A stretch of DNA of 64,000 nucleotides from Rahnella variigena (GCF_003610915.1 NZ_NSDJ01000001.1:4692374-4756373); one strand, 5' to 3'. Shown: positions 37,232-47,497, numbered from the stretch's first letter. Notes: generated from the letters alone by a model not told the origin. Translations and numbers: made by a program.

Positions 37232-38398
37232 TTATTTGACCGTGACCTGCCCGTTCATAAGCAGAGGGAGGAGCCAATCGCGAAGTTCTCTCAATTTCGT
37301 ACTCTCCTTTTCACGAGAGATGACCTCTTTGACGATGCCACCTATCGCAGAAGAGTATTTTTGTATCAAAGAGTCATCTTCAGGGTAGGCTACTTTTAAA
37401 TTCTCCAAAGAATTCTCCCAATTAACATAAGGCTGTTGTGTGCCAACAGATAATTTTACTGCTATGTTAATCGTGTTCTCTTCATTACATACTTGGTAAA
37501 TATAAGGGAGAAAATCCTTTTTTTTTGGCCTTAGAACAAGTGTAGTCGTTCTAGTAACACCATCGAATGGTGCAATGCACACTCGATGAAAATAAACCCT
37601 CATAGCACCAATAAGTATATCATCTCTTCTATATTTTATAAGGCTTGTATTGGCTCGTTCCGAAGAGTAAGCATCACCATAACTCATTTTCTTCATTGGC
37701 AATACATCTATGGGCGTATAAGGTACATTACCGTCAATTGCGATAGAAACGATGGAATCAGCACGATTTTGCAATAACTCATTTAACCGTATTGTGCACC
37801 AGCCCGCCGGAATTTCACGTTTCAGCGTGGCGTTATACACCATCTTCCCACCGGAGGTTTTATACGGTTTTCCGTTGGAATCAGGGAAATCAAACTGCAC
37901 AAACCAGTAGTCGTACAGCGTTTTAGCCATCGTTTCCAGTTCGGCGTTGATGCGATTGTTGAGAGCGATTTTTTTATCCAGTATCTTTAATACTTTTGAA
38001 ACTGTCGACTGTTCAGATTCAACAAGATCTCGTAATGAAATGCTGGTCAAAATCGGCATAGTCAGAAACTTTGTTTGCGACCCCTGCGCTTTTTCTCGCA
38101 ACCGCTTTAGTTCAAGCTTTAAAGCATAATAAATATAATCAATATCATAACCAGGTTTAGCTGTAAGCACGTAGGTTCGTTGATATGCATTAAACTTCCC
38201 TTGATACCTACTTACGTGAAAATTACCTCTTGCATTATTACCAGCGATAAGTACCACATCACCATCAAATGCATAGTGATCGATTTTCTCTGGGAACTCA
38301 GCGCACGTAAAAAATGGATAATCACCATTTTTCACTGCCCGATTTGCATCAAGTTTACCTGTGCGAATATTACAGGCATCACCAATATTTTTAACCAT
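37232..38398 (-). CDS. hsdS: type I restriction enzyme specificity subunit HsdS
   Basis: Target-recognition subunit of a type I restriction-modification enzyme. The 388 residues hold two target-recognition domains (about 1-150 and 190-350), separated by a conserved helical spacer ('LKILDKKIALNNRINAELETMAKTLYDYWFVQF') and ended by a second one ('KESTKLRELRDWLLPLLMNGQVTV'). A Lys/Ile/Asn-rich composition in the second recognition domain contrasts with the conserved parts. Its start overlaps the hsdM stop by 8 bases. The recognition sequence cannot be predicted. Confidence 0.95.
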   Translation of the reverse strand: MVKNIGDACNIRTGKLDANRAVKNGDYPFFTCAEFPEKIDHYAFDGDVVLIAGNNARGNFHVSRYQGKFNAYQRTYVLTAKPGYDIDYIYYALKLELKRLREKAQGSQTKFLTMPILTSISLRDLVESEQSTVSKVLKILDKKIALNNRINAELETMAKTLYDYWFVQFDFPDSNGKPYKTSGGKMVYNATLKREIPAGWCTIRLNELLQNRADSIVSIAIDGNVPYTPIDVLPMKKMSYGDAYSSERANTSLIKYRRDDILIGAMRVYFHRVCIAPFDGVTRTTTLVLRPKKKDFLPYIYQVCNEENTINIAVKLSVGTQQPYVNWENSLENLKVAYPEDDSLIQKYSSAIGGIVKEVISREKESTKLRELRDWLLPLLMNGQVTVK

Positions 38399-40028
38399 GG
38401 TAATTTAATCCAGCCATCTGCTTCTTAATTTCCTCTTCCAGCTCTCGCGACTGGTTGAATAAAACTCCAAGATTCTCCGTAAACCCCTTCATCTTCGCGG
38501 CAAACTGTTCCGGCGTCATATCGGTGTATTCAATTTTCACATCAAAATACTGCCCGGCGCTGAACGAGTAATTCTTCGCGGCGATCTCGTCATAGCTGAT
38601 CACCACCGAGAAATCCTCTTCACTCCATTTATTGTTGAACACTTCGCAGATGCGCTGCTCTTCTTCTTCGGACAGCACCGTTTTCTGGTTTTTGCCATCT
38701 TTGACTTTCTCGCCTAAGTTAGAGGCGTCGATCAGCACTACTTTCTCTTTGTTGCTGGCGTCAATAAACAGTATCGAGACATTGGTGCCAGTGGTGGCGA
38801 AGATATTCGACGGCATGGAGACTACACCTGCCAGCATCTTATTTTTCACCAGATGTTCGCGAATGCCTTTATCAATGCCCGACTGCGCCGTTATAAACCC
38901 GGTCGGCACTACGACCGCCGCCTTGCCGCCTTGCTTCAGTGAGAAAATAATGTGTTGCAGGAACAGCTGGTAAATCTCCATTTTGTCCCTGGCTTTGGCT
39001 TTGATTTTCGGTATCCCGGCAAAGAAGCGTTGCTGGTTTTCCTTGCTGTCCAGCGTGTCGCGGAAGTCGCTGAAATCCATCTTAAACGGCGGGTTGGAGA
39101 CGATGTAGTCAAAGCGTTTCAGTGCGCTGCCGTCTTTATGGAACGGATGCAGAATGGTGTTGCCCTGGATAACGTTGGGAATCGAATGCACCAGATTGTT
39201 GAGGATCAGGTTCAGGCGCAGCAGGCTGGAGGATTTCTGCGAGATGTCCTGCGCAAAGATACTACAACGATCTTCACCGATGGCGTGCGCCACGTTCATC
39301 AGCAGCGTACCGGAACCGGCTGAAGGGTCGTAGCAGCTTACGTCACGCACGACACCCTGCTGCGCTTTCGGCACCAAAATTTCCGCCATGATGCGCGCCA
39401 CTGCGTGAGGCGTGTAGTATTCAGCGTATTTGCCGCCGGAGTTGCTGTTATAATCTTTGATTAGATATTCAAAGATTGTGGCATAGAAGTCGAATTTCTG
39501 CGTGAAGATGCGCTCGAAGCTGAAATCGGCCAGTTTGTTGATGATGGCGCGGCAGAAGTCGTCGCGCTTTGATTCGTCGGCGATGTACTGGCTGAGGCGT
39601 TCAAACAGCACCACTTTCGCGCCGCCGTCGGTTTTGACCGCGAAGATGTCATTGTTGGTGGCGGCGATGTCCATCAGGGTGTCGTCAAAGGTGGTAGCGA
39701 AATTGGCCTCATTTTGACGGTTGTATAAATACTGAATGAAGTGATGCGGCTTCAGACGCGCGGTGTCGGCGCTCATCTTCAGTTGCAGCTTGTCCCGCTG
39801 TTCTTCGCTCATCTGATTGAGCGCGACTTCCCATTTTTCGGCGCTGGCGATGCTTTTATCCACCTTTTTAGCTTCAAAGGCAAATTTGTCGTTCAGGAAT
39901 TTGTACAGAAATGCCTGAGTGATGATTTTGAATTCGTTACCGTCGTTGCCCAGACCGTAGTTCGCACAGATGCTTTTCAGGCTGTCGATCAGGGTTTTGG
40001 TTTTGTCTCTAAATTCCAGTTCTACCAC
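38391..40028 (-). CDS. hsdM: type I restriction enzyme DNA methyltransferase HsdM
   Basis: N6-adenine methyltransferase subunit. The 545 residues have the helical N-terminal domain, the SAM-binding motif I ('CYDPSAGSGTLLMNVAHAIG') and catalytic motif IV 'NPPF' ('YIVSNPPFKMDF'). Length is normal for the family. It overlaps hsdR by 7 bases and hsdS by 8, giving the order hsdR-hsdM-hsdS on the minus strand, a translationally coupled operon. Confidence 0.96.
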   Translation of the reverse strand: MVELEFRDKTKTLIDSLKSICANYGLGNDGNEFKIITQAFLYKFLNDKFAFEAKKVDKSIASAEKWEVALNQMSEEQRDKLQLKMSADTARLKPHHFIQYLYNRQNEANFATTFDDTLMDIAATNNDIFAVKTDGGAKVVLFERLSQYIADESKRDDFCRAIINKLADFSFERIFTQKFDFYATIFEYLIKDYNSNSGGKYAEYYTPHAVARIMAEILVPKAQQGVVRDVSCYDPSAGSGTLLMNVAHAIGEDRCSIFAQDISQKSSSLLRLNLILNNLVHSIPNVIQGNTILHPFHKDGSALKRFDYIVSNPPFKMDFSDFRDTLDSKENQQRFFAGIPKIKAKARDKMEIYQLFLQHIIFSLKQGGKAAVVVPTGFITAQSGIDKGIREHLVKNKMLAGVVSMPSNIFATTGTNVSILFIDASNKEKVVLIDASNLGEKVKDGKNQKTVLSEEEEQRICEVFNNKWSEEDFSVVISYDEIAAKNYSFSAGQYFDVKIEYTDMTPEQFAAKMKGFTENLGVLFNQSRELEEEIKKQMAGLNYHG

Positions 40029-43000
40029 GTACGTGCTCCGGTATTAAATTCGTTCAGGTATTCCGCCACAATCAGGCGGTTGATGTCGCCAGCAGCTTTC
40101 GCGCTGAGGGTGATCTTCTGCTGGTTTTCAAAGTGTTCCAGCACGCATGACACGATCTGGCGTTCAAAGTAGCTTTCATTGTTTAGTATCTGGCTGTTAT
40201 TCAGCACTTTTCCATCCGCATCCTGCTTGACACCGAGCAGTGCTTCGAAGATTTTGCGCTCTGGATCACTAAGGCCGCCGCGCTCGCGCAGGCGTTTGTG
40301 AGTACGCGCGTATTTCACATCGCCCCGGTATTTCTGGCGCAGCAGGTTGTTCTGGCGGTTCAGCTCTTTGATGCGGTCATGAATTCTATTGAGTGTGCCG
40401 ATATTCGCAACCATTTCTTCCTGCGAGACTTCGCTGAGTTTCTTTTTCTTGAACAGGCGCTCCAGTTCGTCTTTCAGGCTGACGAACTGCGGGTCCTGCT
40501 GGTCGAAGTTGGCAGCCAACGCTTCGCGGGTACGCCGCAGCGTCTCTTTCAGTTCATCGGCCAGTACCAGCTCTTCTTCGCCCACTTTATGGAATTCGAA
40601 AATTACTTCTTCCAGCGCCCGGTTCAACAGGCCGGAGAGATCTACGCCCTGTTCCAGATCCGCTTTCAGGTTGAGTAGGTCGAGACGGTGGCTGGCTTCG
40701 CGGTAGAGGATATTGAGTTTGTTGAAATCCAACGACTGGAGAAATTCAGTGTTGCCCTGGAGGCGGATCAGGTTGTAAAGGCTGCGGGCGTCGGCCAACG
40801 CGTTTTTCAGCGCCAGCGCGGTTTCCCGGTCCTGGATCTGGTTTATCTGGTCTGTGAAGATTTCTGCATTTTCTGTATCGAAGCTGAACAGAACGTCTTT
40901 GATGTGTTCGATTTCTTCACTGATCTCTTCCGCCGATTTAAACAAGCGGGAGTAGTGCTCCATTTCGTCGCCCAGTTCAGCCTGTAGCTCTTCAAAGTAG
41001 GCTTTGTTGGTGGCGTCAAATTCCTGGCGAATGTCGGCAAAGTCCACCACGTAGCCGTAGCGGAAGTGGTTATATGTACGGTTGACGCGAGTGAGTGCCT
41101 GGAGCAGGTTATGCTTTCTGATCACGCGACCAAGATAAAGTTTTTTCAGCCGTTTAGCGTCAAAGCCGGTAAGCAGCATGTTGTAGACGAACAGCAGGTC
41201 AATTTCCCCCGCCTTGAATTGCTCCACCCACTCTTTGCGTTCCTGCTTACTGCCGACGTCGTGCAGGATTAAAGCGGCGCGTTTGATTTTCCGCGTTTCT
41301 CTGGCGTGGCTCTGGTAAACGGCAGCGGGTTCTGCGGCCTGTAATACAGGCATTTCTTCTGTTAATTCATCGGCGACGGTGGGCGATTCGGCGAAGTCAG
41401 TGTTGAATAACTCAAACATCTGTTTGGCCTGTTCAGAGCTGTCGCAAATCACCATGCCTCCGATGGTGTCATCATTCAGCGCGCCCCTGCTTTTAGCAAA
41501 GTCGGTAACGATGTAGTTCAGCATCGGTTTGACGAAACTGGGATGAGCATAGATGTATTTGCGATCCACATCGCCCATTCTGACTTCCACATCTTTTAGC
41601 GCCTGTTGCAGGACCATCCGGTAGTTGGTGGCGATTTCTTCGCGAATCAGGCGCAGCGTGTAGCCATCGGCAATGGAGGCGTTGTAGTAATATTTGTGTA
41701 TGTAGTCGCCGAAGAGATCGCGGGAGTTGTAGTCCGTTCCCAGCAGAGGCGTACCGGTCAGGCCAATTTTGATGGCGTTGGTGTCCGACTGGCTTAAGTT
41801 TGCCAGGAAGCTCCCTTTGGGGTTGTAGCTGCGGTGGACTTCATCGAGGAAGTAAACTCGCTGGATGTTGATGTCGTAGTCTTTGGTGGTGACGACGTCC
41901 GGGTCATCGCGGAATTTCTGGATGTTGACGACGGTGATTTCCGCTCTGCCATGATGGTTATGTAGAGCCTGTGACGCCTTGATGTCACGCGTGAAAGCTT
42001 CGCGTGAGTCGATAAGGTGAACGATTAAGTTACGGGCAGTAAATTCGCGCTGCGCCTGCTGGAGCAGATCCAAACGATCAACAATAAAGTAGAACTTAGG
42101 GATCACCTGCTGATTCTGGAAGTAATCTGTCAGGGAGCGCACGTTGTAATAAGCCAGCGCGGTTTTTCCGCTGCCCTGGGTGTGCCAGATGATGCCTTTT
42201 TTCACGCCAGCGTTAAGTTTGCGCTCAATTGCTTTGGTGGCGAAGAGCTGCGGATAGCGCATGATGTGTTTCTGGATACCGCCTTGTTCAGCGACGTACA
42301 CTAGCGCATAGCGCAGGATAAATGCCAGCCGATCCCGGCTCAACAGCGCGGTGCAGAGACGGTTAGTTGGTCGGTTGTGATCTTTGTTGGTCTGATATTC
42401 CGGGTTAGTGCGGATTACTTCAAGATTGTTATCTTTCAGAACCGCGATTTCTGTTTCTTCTGACAGTGTTTTTAGTAAATTGGTCAGGTTGAAAAGTTCT
42501 TCTTCGCGGAAGTAGTTGAATACCGGGTTACTGTAAGAACTGCTAGCGTAGAATGCCCCTTGGACCGGCTCCGGATCGCTGTCGTCATACTCCATGTTGT
42601 TGGAGAAGATCATGAACTGGGTGATATTGGCGAAGCGCTTGAATTTGGGGTTCTTAAAGCGCTCGTTGATGCGGTTGCGCTCTGCAAAGATGCCTTCGCG
42701 GTTGTTAGGCTTTTTCACTTCAATAAAAATTAACGGCATGCCGTTAATCAGGAGCGTGATGTCAGGGCGGAACTCTTCATCGCCGTTTTCACAGGTCAGT
42801 TCGGTGACGACATGGAAACTGTTGTTGTTGAAGTTATCGAAGTCAATCAGTTTGATGCCAGAACGGTCGCTAAGTTTTTCGAAGAAGGCGCGACCCAAGT
42901 CGTCGTTGTCGAGAAGCAGCGTGAGATCTTTTAACAGCCGTCCGATATCATCGGGTGCGATCCCGGGGTTTATTCTGCCAATCGCAGCGGTGAAGAGGTT

Positions 43001-43123
43001 AGGGAAAATGTTAGTTTCTTTGTCCCAAACTTGTTCTTTCAAGGACAGGTAGTGGTATCCCAACCGTATCAGGTGGAGGATGACGGGGATTTTTACCCGT
43101 GTATCTTCTGTGAATTTCATCAT
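40022..43123 (-). CDS. hsdR: type I restriction enzyme endonuclease/translocase HsdR
   Basis: Restriction and DNA-translocation subunit of 1033 residues, starting ATGATG with AGGA 5 bases upstream. The N-terminal nuclease domain has a PD-(D/E)xK arrangement ('FRPDITLLINGMPLIFIEVKKPNN', with D, E and the ExK lysine, about 115-140). Superfamily 2 helicase motifs follow: Walker A 'GSGKTALAYYN', motif II 'DEVHRS' (a DEAH variant), 'LTGTPLL', and motif VI 'ALTRVNRTY'. The helical C-terminal domain would bind HsdM. It is the first gene of the hsd operon. All key motifs are intact, so the system is probably active. Confidence 0.96.
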   Translation of the reverse strand: MMKFTEDTRVKIPVILHLIRLGYHYLSLKEQVWDKETNIFPNLFTAAIGRINPGIAPDDIGRLLKDLTLLLDNDDLGRAFFEKLSDRSGIKLIDFDNFNNNSFHVVTELTCENGDEEFRPDITLLINGMPLIFIEVKKPNNREGIFAERNRINERFKNPKFKRFANITQFMIFSNNMEYDDSDPEPVQGAFYASSSYSNPVFNYFREEELFNLTNLLKTLSEETEIAVLKDNNLEVIRTNPEYQTNKDHNRPTNRLCTALLSRDRLAFILRYALVYVAEQGGIQKHIMRYPQLFATKAIERKLNAGVKKGIIWHTQGSGKTALAYYNVRSLTDYFQNQQVIPKFYFIVDRLDLLQQAQREFTARNLIVHLIDSREAFTRDIKASQALHNHHGRAEITVVNIQKFRDDPDVVTTKDYDINIQRVYFLDEVHRSYNPKGSFLANLSQSDTNAIKIGLTGTPLLGTDYNSRDLFGDYIHKYYYNASIADGYTLRLIREEIATNYRMVLQQALKDVEVRMGDVDRKYIYAHPSFVKPMLNYIVTDFAKSRGALNDDTIGGMVICDSSEQAKQMFELFNTDFAESPTVADELTEEMPVLQAAEPAAVYQSHARETRKIKRAALILHDVGSKQERKEWVEQFKAGEIDLLFVYNMLLTGFDAKRLKKLYLGRVIRKHNLLQALTRVNRTYNHFRYGYVVDFADIRQEFDATNKAYFEELQAELGDEMEHYSRLFKSAEEISEEIEHIKDVLFSFDTENAEIFTDQINQIQDRETALALKNALADARSLYNLIRLQGNTEFLQSLDFNKLNILYREASHRLDLLNLKADLEQGVDLSGLLNRALEEVIFEFHKVGEEELVLADELKETLRRTREALAANFDQQDPQFVSLKDELERLFKKKKLSEVSQEEMVANIGTLNRIHDRIKELNRQNNLLRQKYRGDVKYARTHKRLRERGGLSDPERKIFEALLGVKQDADGKVLNNSQILNNESYFERQIVSCVLEHFENQQKITLSAKAAGDINRLIVAEYLNEFNTGARTW

Positions 43124-43801
43124 GTTTCCTGTTTTTGGTTTTTATCGCGTCTCAGGCCATGCTGCGCTCCACAATCCCAGAACGGCTGGCAACAATGCCT
43201 GTTTGATTAGCGTCTATGTTACACCTTCCCTGTTAGCTGCCCGAGTAAATTTGTTGCGCTTAACTCGCAACGATAATACTCGCGATATAATCTGATATTT
43301 TTTGGGGGTAGTGACATACACAATTTGTCAGATCATGCCCATAATTCCTGATCTTCAAAAAGCAGTCGAGGTGCTTACATTCCCAGCGATAGCTTCAGGT
43401 CAGAATTATGCGGCATGAATCTGACTACTGAAAAGATGCATAAAATCATCCGGATGCGCATCCAGCCCCTACTCCCCTACAGAGCCGCCGTACATCCCTA
43501 CACGTTTATTGCGATGGATAAAGGCGTTCGTCTGTAGGATAGTTTCGCGAAGTACGCCGCAGCTTTTTTAATATGTCCCGTTTGTCCCTAACCCGCTCAA
43601 CTCCTCCTGAAGCCCTAAGCTCTCTTGTAGGGCGTCTGAACGGACTTTGTTAGCAGAAGAATCAGCGCCGAACTTTACCTCCAGGCATAAAGACTGTGCG
43701 TTGTGATATCAAGGCGAATGGCAACATCTGAAATGTTAGAGTCGTGGTCAACAACCAATTTAACCGATTCAATTTTGTACTATTCAAGATATAGGTAAAC
43801 C
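43124..43801. other. intergenic region between divergent hsdR and GmrSD-like gene
   Basis: 678 bases with no supported gene. The part next to hsdR must carry its promoter and the AT-rich end next to 43802 that of the DUF262 gene, but I see no clear elements. The middle (about 43380-43640) has a different, GC-richer composition and no open frame longer than noise; it may be a decayed gene. Confidence 0.4.
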
Positions 43802-45691
43802 ATGAAATCCGAGACGCTAAATGTCCAGCAAATCTTTCAGGATCGCCGCCAATACTGCGTTCCCTTCTACCAACGTGCATACGTATGGACACAACGAAAT
43901 CAGTGGTCCGCCTTACTGGAGGATATCACCGAAAAAGCACAGGCCCGTTTATCAGGTATAAAACCAACCCCCCATTTCCTTGGTGCAGTGGTACTTGAAC
44001 CACAAACTAAGAGCGGTTTGCTGGGTGTTGATACCCTGCATATCATTGATGGTCAGCAACGATTAACTACCCTTCAATACATTCTTGCGTCTATCCGACT
44101 GGCTCTTCGTGCAATTGATCTTTCCGATTTAGAAATGCTTGTATTGCCGTGTCTGAAAAATACAAACGAAGCAACAATGCGAAATAAAGAGGTTGAACGC
44201 TTTAAGTTATGGCCGACATTTCGTGATCAATCTCATTTTATTCAAAGCCTTAACGTTGACCATGTTGATGATCTCCGCAAGGTATTCCCTGATAGCTTCA
44301 CGTTACATGGCACACTGCGTAAGCATTTTAACCATCCTCCTTCACTGGAGGCGTTATGGTTCTTTAGTCATGCCTTTATTAAATGGATTAGCGCGGAAGG
44401 TCACTCCTTACAAGAAAATGCTATCGCGCTGATTGAAGCTGTCCTAACAGACCTGAAACTGGTCAGTATATCTCTTGAGGCAGAGGATGACGCTCAAATC
44501 ATTTTTGAGACATTGAATGGCCGTGGGGCTGAGCTTCATGCGACGGATCTTATCCGTAACTATATTTTTATGCGTGCAGAGCATGATAATGTTGATGCCG
44601 CTGCATTGTATGAAAATGATTGGAAACCGTTCGAAAACCCGTACTGGACAGAAAAACAACGCCGTGGTCGCATCAACAAACCTCGTTTAGAGTGGCTAAT
44701 TCACTCCACGCTACAAGCAGAAAAGCAACGTGAAGTAGACCTGTCTCGCCTTTACAATGAGTATCGTGACTATGTAGGCAAGGAATCGTCATCACGCCGA
44801 GCTGATCAGCAGGTCGAACTTCTCAATCGATATGCTTTGCAATATAAAGAACTGATTGGTGGAGTGGGCACAACTCCTATTGCATGCTTTGGTCGTCGCA
44901 TCGCCGCCTATGACATGACCACGATTTATCCTCTTGCGTTACTCATCTCAGTCGCTAGCATTCCTGATACTGAAAAAGCCGCCATGTACAACGATCTTGT
45001 CTCGTTTGTAGTGAGAAGAGCGGTGTGTGGCCTGACTCCAAAGAACTATAACAACGTGTTTATGAATGTTTTGCGTCATTTGGCTAAAACCAGCATTTCC
45101 AGTGCTGAGTTGCGCAGCACCCTTAATAGCCTTAATGGTGAAGCCGCACGTTGGCCCACTGACTCAGAGTTTCTTAATGCCTGTACTACTGCACGACTTT
45201 ACCCAGGCAGGCTCGATGCACAGAAGATTCGCTCAATGCTGACCGAACTTGAGGGAGAACTTCGCCGTCAGGTGAAGACTGAGGAGCCGGTGGTTCCAAA
45301 TCTCTCCAGTCTCGATATTGATCATCTAATGCCTCAAAACTGGTTTCTGCATTGGCCTCTTGAAGACGGACATACCGTGACAGATTCAGACGCTACTGCG
45401 GTGAATCAGATTGTTTTGGCCGGTGCAGAGCTAACACACGAGCAACTGCTTGTCTGGAAGCGGCAACAAGCGATCGCTACACTGGGAAATCTGACCTTGC
45501 TTAACCTCAGCGTAAATCGTTCGGTCCAACACTCTGCATTTCTTAAGAAACGGGATGGTCTTATTACCCATACTAGCCTACGCTTGAACATACCATTGAT
45601 AATTCTGGATAAATGGGATGAGGATAAGATCTTTTCCCGGGGTGAGTTGTTGGGAAATGCTGCAATGAGGGTGTGGTCGAAAGTCGATTAA
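43802..45691 (+). CDS. DUF262/DUF1524 (GmrSD-like) putative type IV restriction protein
   Basis: Fused GmrS/GmrD-type protein of 629 residues. The N-terminal DUF262 has 'YCVPFYQRAYVW' and the nucleotide-handling motif 'HIIDGQQRLTTLQ' (about 80-93). The C-terminal DUF1524 nuclease has the HNH-like 'DIDHLMPQ' (about 500-507) and 'LGNLTLLNLSVN'. GmrSD-type enzymes use NTPs to cut modified (for example glucosylated hydroxymethylcytosine) phage DNA; related proteins act in other anti-phage systems. It neighbours the type I system in a defence cluster and is followed by two hairpins. The substrate is unknown. Confidence 0.88.
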   Translation: MKSETLNVQQIFQDRRQYCVPFYQRAYVWTQRNQWSALLEDITEKAQARLSGIKPTPHFLGAVVLEPQTKSGLLGVDTLHIIDGQQRLTTLQYILASIRLALRAIDLSDLEMLVLPCLKNTNEATMRNKEVERFKLWPTFRDQSHFIQSLNVDHVDDLRKVFPDSFTLHGTLRKHFNHPPSLEALWFFSHAFIKWISAEGHSLQENAIALIEAVLTDLKLVSISLEAEDDAQIIFETLNGRGAELHATDLIRNYIFMRAEHDNVDAAALYENDWKPFENPYWTEKQRRGRINKPRLEWLIHSTLQAEKQREVDLSRLYNEYRDYVGKESSSRRADQQVELLNRYALQYKELIGGVGTTPIACFGRRIAAYDMTTIYPLALLISVASIPDTEKAAMYNDLVSFVVRRAVCGLTPKNYNNVFMNVLRHLAKTSISSAELRSTLNSLNGEAARWPTDSEFLNACTTARLYPGRLDAQKIRSMLTELEGELRRQVKTEEPVVPNLSSLDIDHLMPQNWFLHWPLEDGHTVTDSDATAVNQIVLAGAELTHEQLLVWKRQQAIATLGNLTLLNLSVNRSVQHSAFLKKRDGLITHTSLRLNIPLIILDKWDEDKIFSRGELLGNAAMRVWSKVD

Positions 45692-45717
45692 TCATCATTT
45701 TCGTCCTACGTAACTCT

Positions 45718-45765
45718 ATGTCGGCTCTTACTGTCAAGAACCGACATTCAACTATGCGAGTTGAA
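45718..45765 (+). terminator. two adjacent hairpins after the GmrSD-like gene
   Basis: A 7-base stem ATGTCGG/CCGACAT (45718-45747) is followed at once by a 7-base stem TTCAACT/AGTTGAA (45747-45765). They begin 27 bases past the stop. There is no T-tract, so termination is only likely, not certain. The remaining gap to 45920 shows nothing else. Confidence 0.45.
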
Positions 45766-45920
45766 TGCCCTCATTTCAGTTGGCAACACTGTTTTAAAGT
45801 TGGACTGGATTTAGCTCTTTGCCAGTGAATATTGACGTTTACCCCTCAATCATCGTCGACTGGCCTTATCTCATAGCTACGCACATCATCTAAGAGCCAG
45901 AGTTTTACTGAGTAGCTCCC

Positions 45921-47393
45921 TTAATGTTTTTTCTCAATTAAAAGGTATGGATGGGACCAGTCAGTAACCTCTTCATATGAAACAAACCCATCGTGCTCCA
46001 ATGCGCAAACACCCTTATGGGTGGCAACATAATCGTACACAGCCTGACTTTCCAGCCCCTGTAACATGTGCGATAACAACTTCCGGCGCATGACATCTGA
46101 CTTCCAACGTTTACCCTTCTTCAGATCTTTATAAGTAATGTTGAAGGGTTGCCCTACTGCATTGGTAACACATTTACCGTAACGGTTGGTTTTCGCTGTA
46201 CTTTCGTAATGATCTAGCAGTAAAGCCAGATCTAGCCGTAAAGTTTTCAGAAGGCGTTTCCATCGTTTCAGCACTCGTTTAGCTTCTGCCTTACCTAGCC
46301 CACGGTTCAACAGGCGTCGGGTACTGGACTTTAGCGATAATGAAACGAACCCGGCATTGAATACGCTGGAAAACCTGAATTGCTTCACCAGCTCCTCAGC
46401 GACACGCAATACTCGGCAGATATATTGAGTTTCCAGCACTTTCAGAGACTCGGCCGAAATGCCAATACTCAACAGCTCATGTCGTAGTATCTCGAGCTGA
46501 CATCCCTTAATGTCATAATTAGCACCACGTGCCAGACACGCCCACTTCATGCCAGAAGGCAGACTTTGAAAGCCAGTGCCAATCTCAAAGGATCGCCCAC
46601 CAATGTACGCAGTCTTATACGACTGCCTGTAAGAAACCGTTAACGGTGACTCCTTCACAAGATCCACACCTGTTTCAGCCAGTCGCGACAGGAAGTTGAA
46701 AATGAATATTTTGTTCTTCTTGGTGGGATTCTCGTTATAGTAATCCAGCAGTGCCTCCAGATTGATTTCTAGCGGTTCAAGGCTGTTCCATACATCGACT
46801 ACGCGCTCCCTGAAGGCAACGTTTGGGATATCGCGTTTAGACTGTTTATGTTTAGCATGCTGACCGCGTTCAATGGCAATCCCAATCAGTTCATCTAATG
46901 AGTAACTTTTACACTTGGTGAAAATGTCAGTCAGATAATGGTAGCGATCCTTACGGCTAAGGTATGCCTCGCGGTCGTTGCCAAACAACTTACGCAAAAA
47001 ACGTTGAGAAACAGCGTACTCCCGGCATGAACTTTTAGCATTGGAATACCCGGTTAGTTTAATGATTCCCACACCTGCCAGCGCCTCCATTGCACGCTCA
47101 TGGGTCGGCCCACTTTTCTTAAATACACCGGGAAGTTTCTCCCTACCCAGCTCAAATGGTACTGGCACAGAATAAGACCATTTATTATTTGCCTTAATCT
47201 TTGCTTTTCTCCTGTTTTTACGGCTACAGGTAGCAACACATATAACATGCTGGAGAAACACTGCAATATTACGATAAAATGGACGCTTTAAGCTTGGCGC
47301 ACCATTATAAGGAACACTGAAAACAACTTTCTTGAAATAATCCAACGTTGAATTTGTCACAAGAATATTGTCGTGCGTAATGTATGGCTTCAT
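45921..47393 (-). CDS. family-A/T7-type polymerase-like protein
   Basis: Not a recognised annotated family, but residues 290-470 resemble the palm of family A DNA polymerases and single-subunit RNA polymerases. Motif-A-like 'NYDIKGCQLEILRHE' puts an aspartate at 294. A motif-B-like 'VKQFRFSSVFNAG' has lysine at about 337 and aromatics four and eight residues on. 'TNAVGQPFNITYK' and 'HMLQGLESQAVYDY' recall the conserved segments before motif C, and 'CALEHDGFVSYEE' puts HD at 467-468 like the VHDE motif. The N-terminal 250 residues are basic and unassigned. AGGTGA precedes the ATG by 3 bases. It lies 690 bases downstream of a Rep-like gene. Replicative function is an inference. Confidence 0.6.
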   Translation of the reverse strand: MKPYITHDNILVTNSTLDYFKKVVFSVPYNGAPSLKRPFYRNIAVFLQHVICVATCSRKNRRKAKIKANNKWSYSVPVPFELGREKLPGVFKKSGPTHERAMEALAGVGIIKLTGYSNAKSSCREYAVSQRFLRKLFGNDREAYLSRKDRYHYLTDIFTKCKSYSLDELIGIAIERGQHAKHKQSKRDIPNVAFRERVVDVWNSLEPLEINLEALLDYYNENPTKKNKIFIFNFLSRLAETGVDLVKESPLTVSYRQSYKTAYIGGRSFEIGTGFQSLPSGMKWACLARGANYDIKGCQLEILRHELLSIGISAESLKVLETQYICRVLRVAEELVKQFRFSSVFNAGFVSLSLKSSTRRLLNRGLGKAEAKRVLKRWKRLLKTLRLDLALLLDHYESTAKTNRYGKCVTNAVGQPFNITYKDLKKGKRWKSDVMRRKLLSHMLQGLESQAVYDYVATHKGVCALEHDGFVSYEEVTDWSHPYLLIEKKH

Positions 47394-47497
47394 AATTCAC
47401 CTGTATATAAAAATCAAAGCACCATGCTCTGACCCCATTTATTTACAACTGAATTACTCAAAACCTTACGTGAACCCAACAAGGCTCAGATGGTTAT

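Noticed and set aside
37158..37388. Plus-strand ORF overlapping the hsdS 3' end
   Set aside because: It lies almost entirely antisense to the conserved C-terminal helix of HsdS and lacks any family signal.
43662..43892. Minus-strand 76-residue ORF overlapping the start of the GmrSD-like gene
   Set aside because: It overlaps the start of a well-supported gene in the opposite strand and has no recognisable features.
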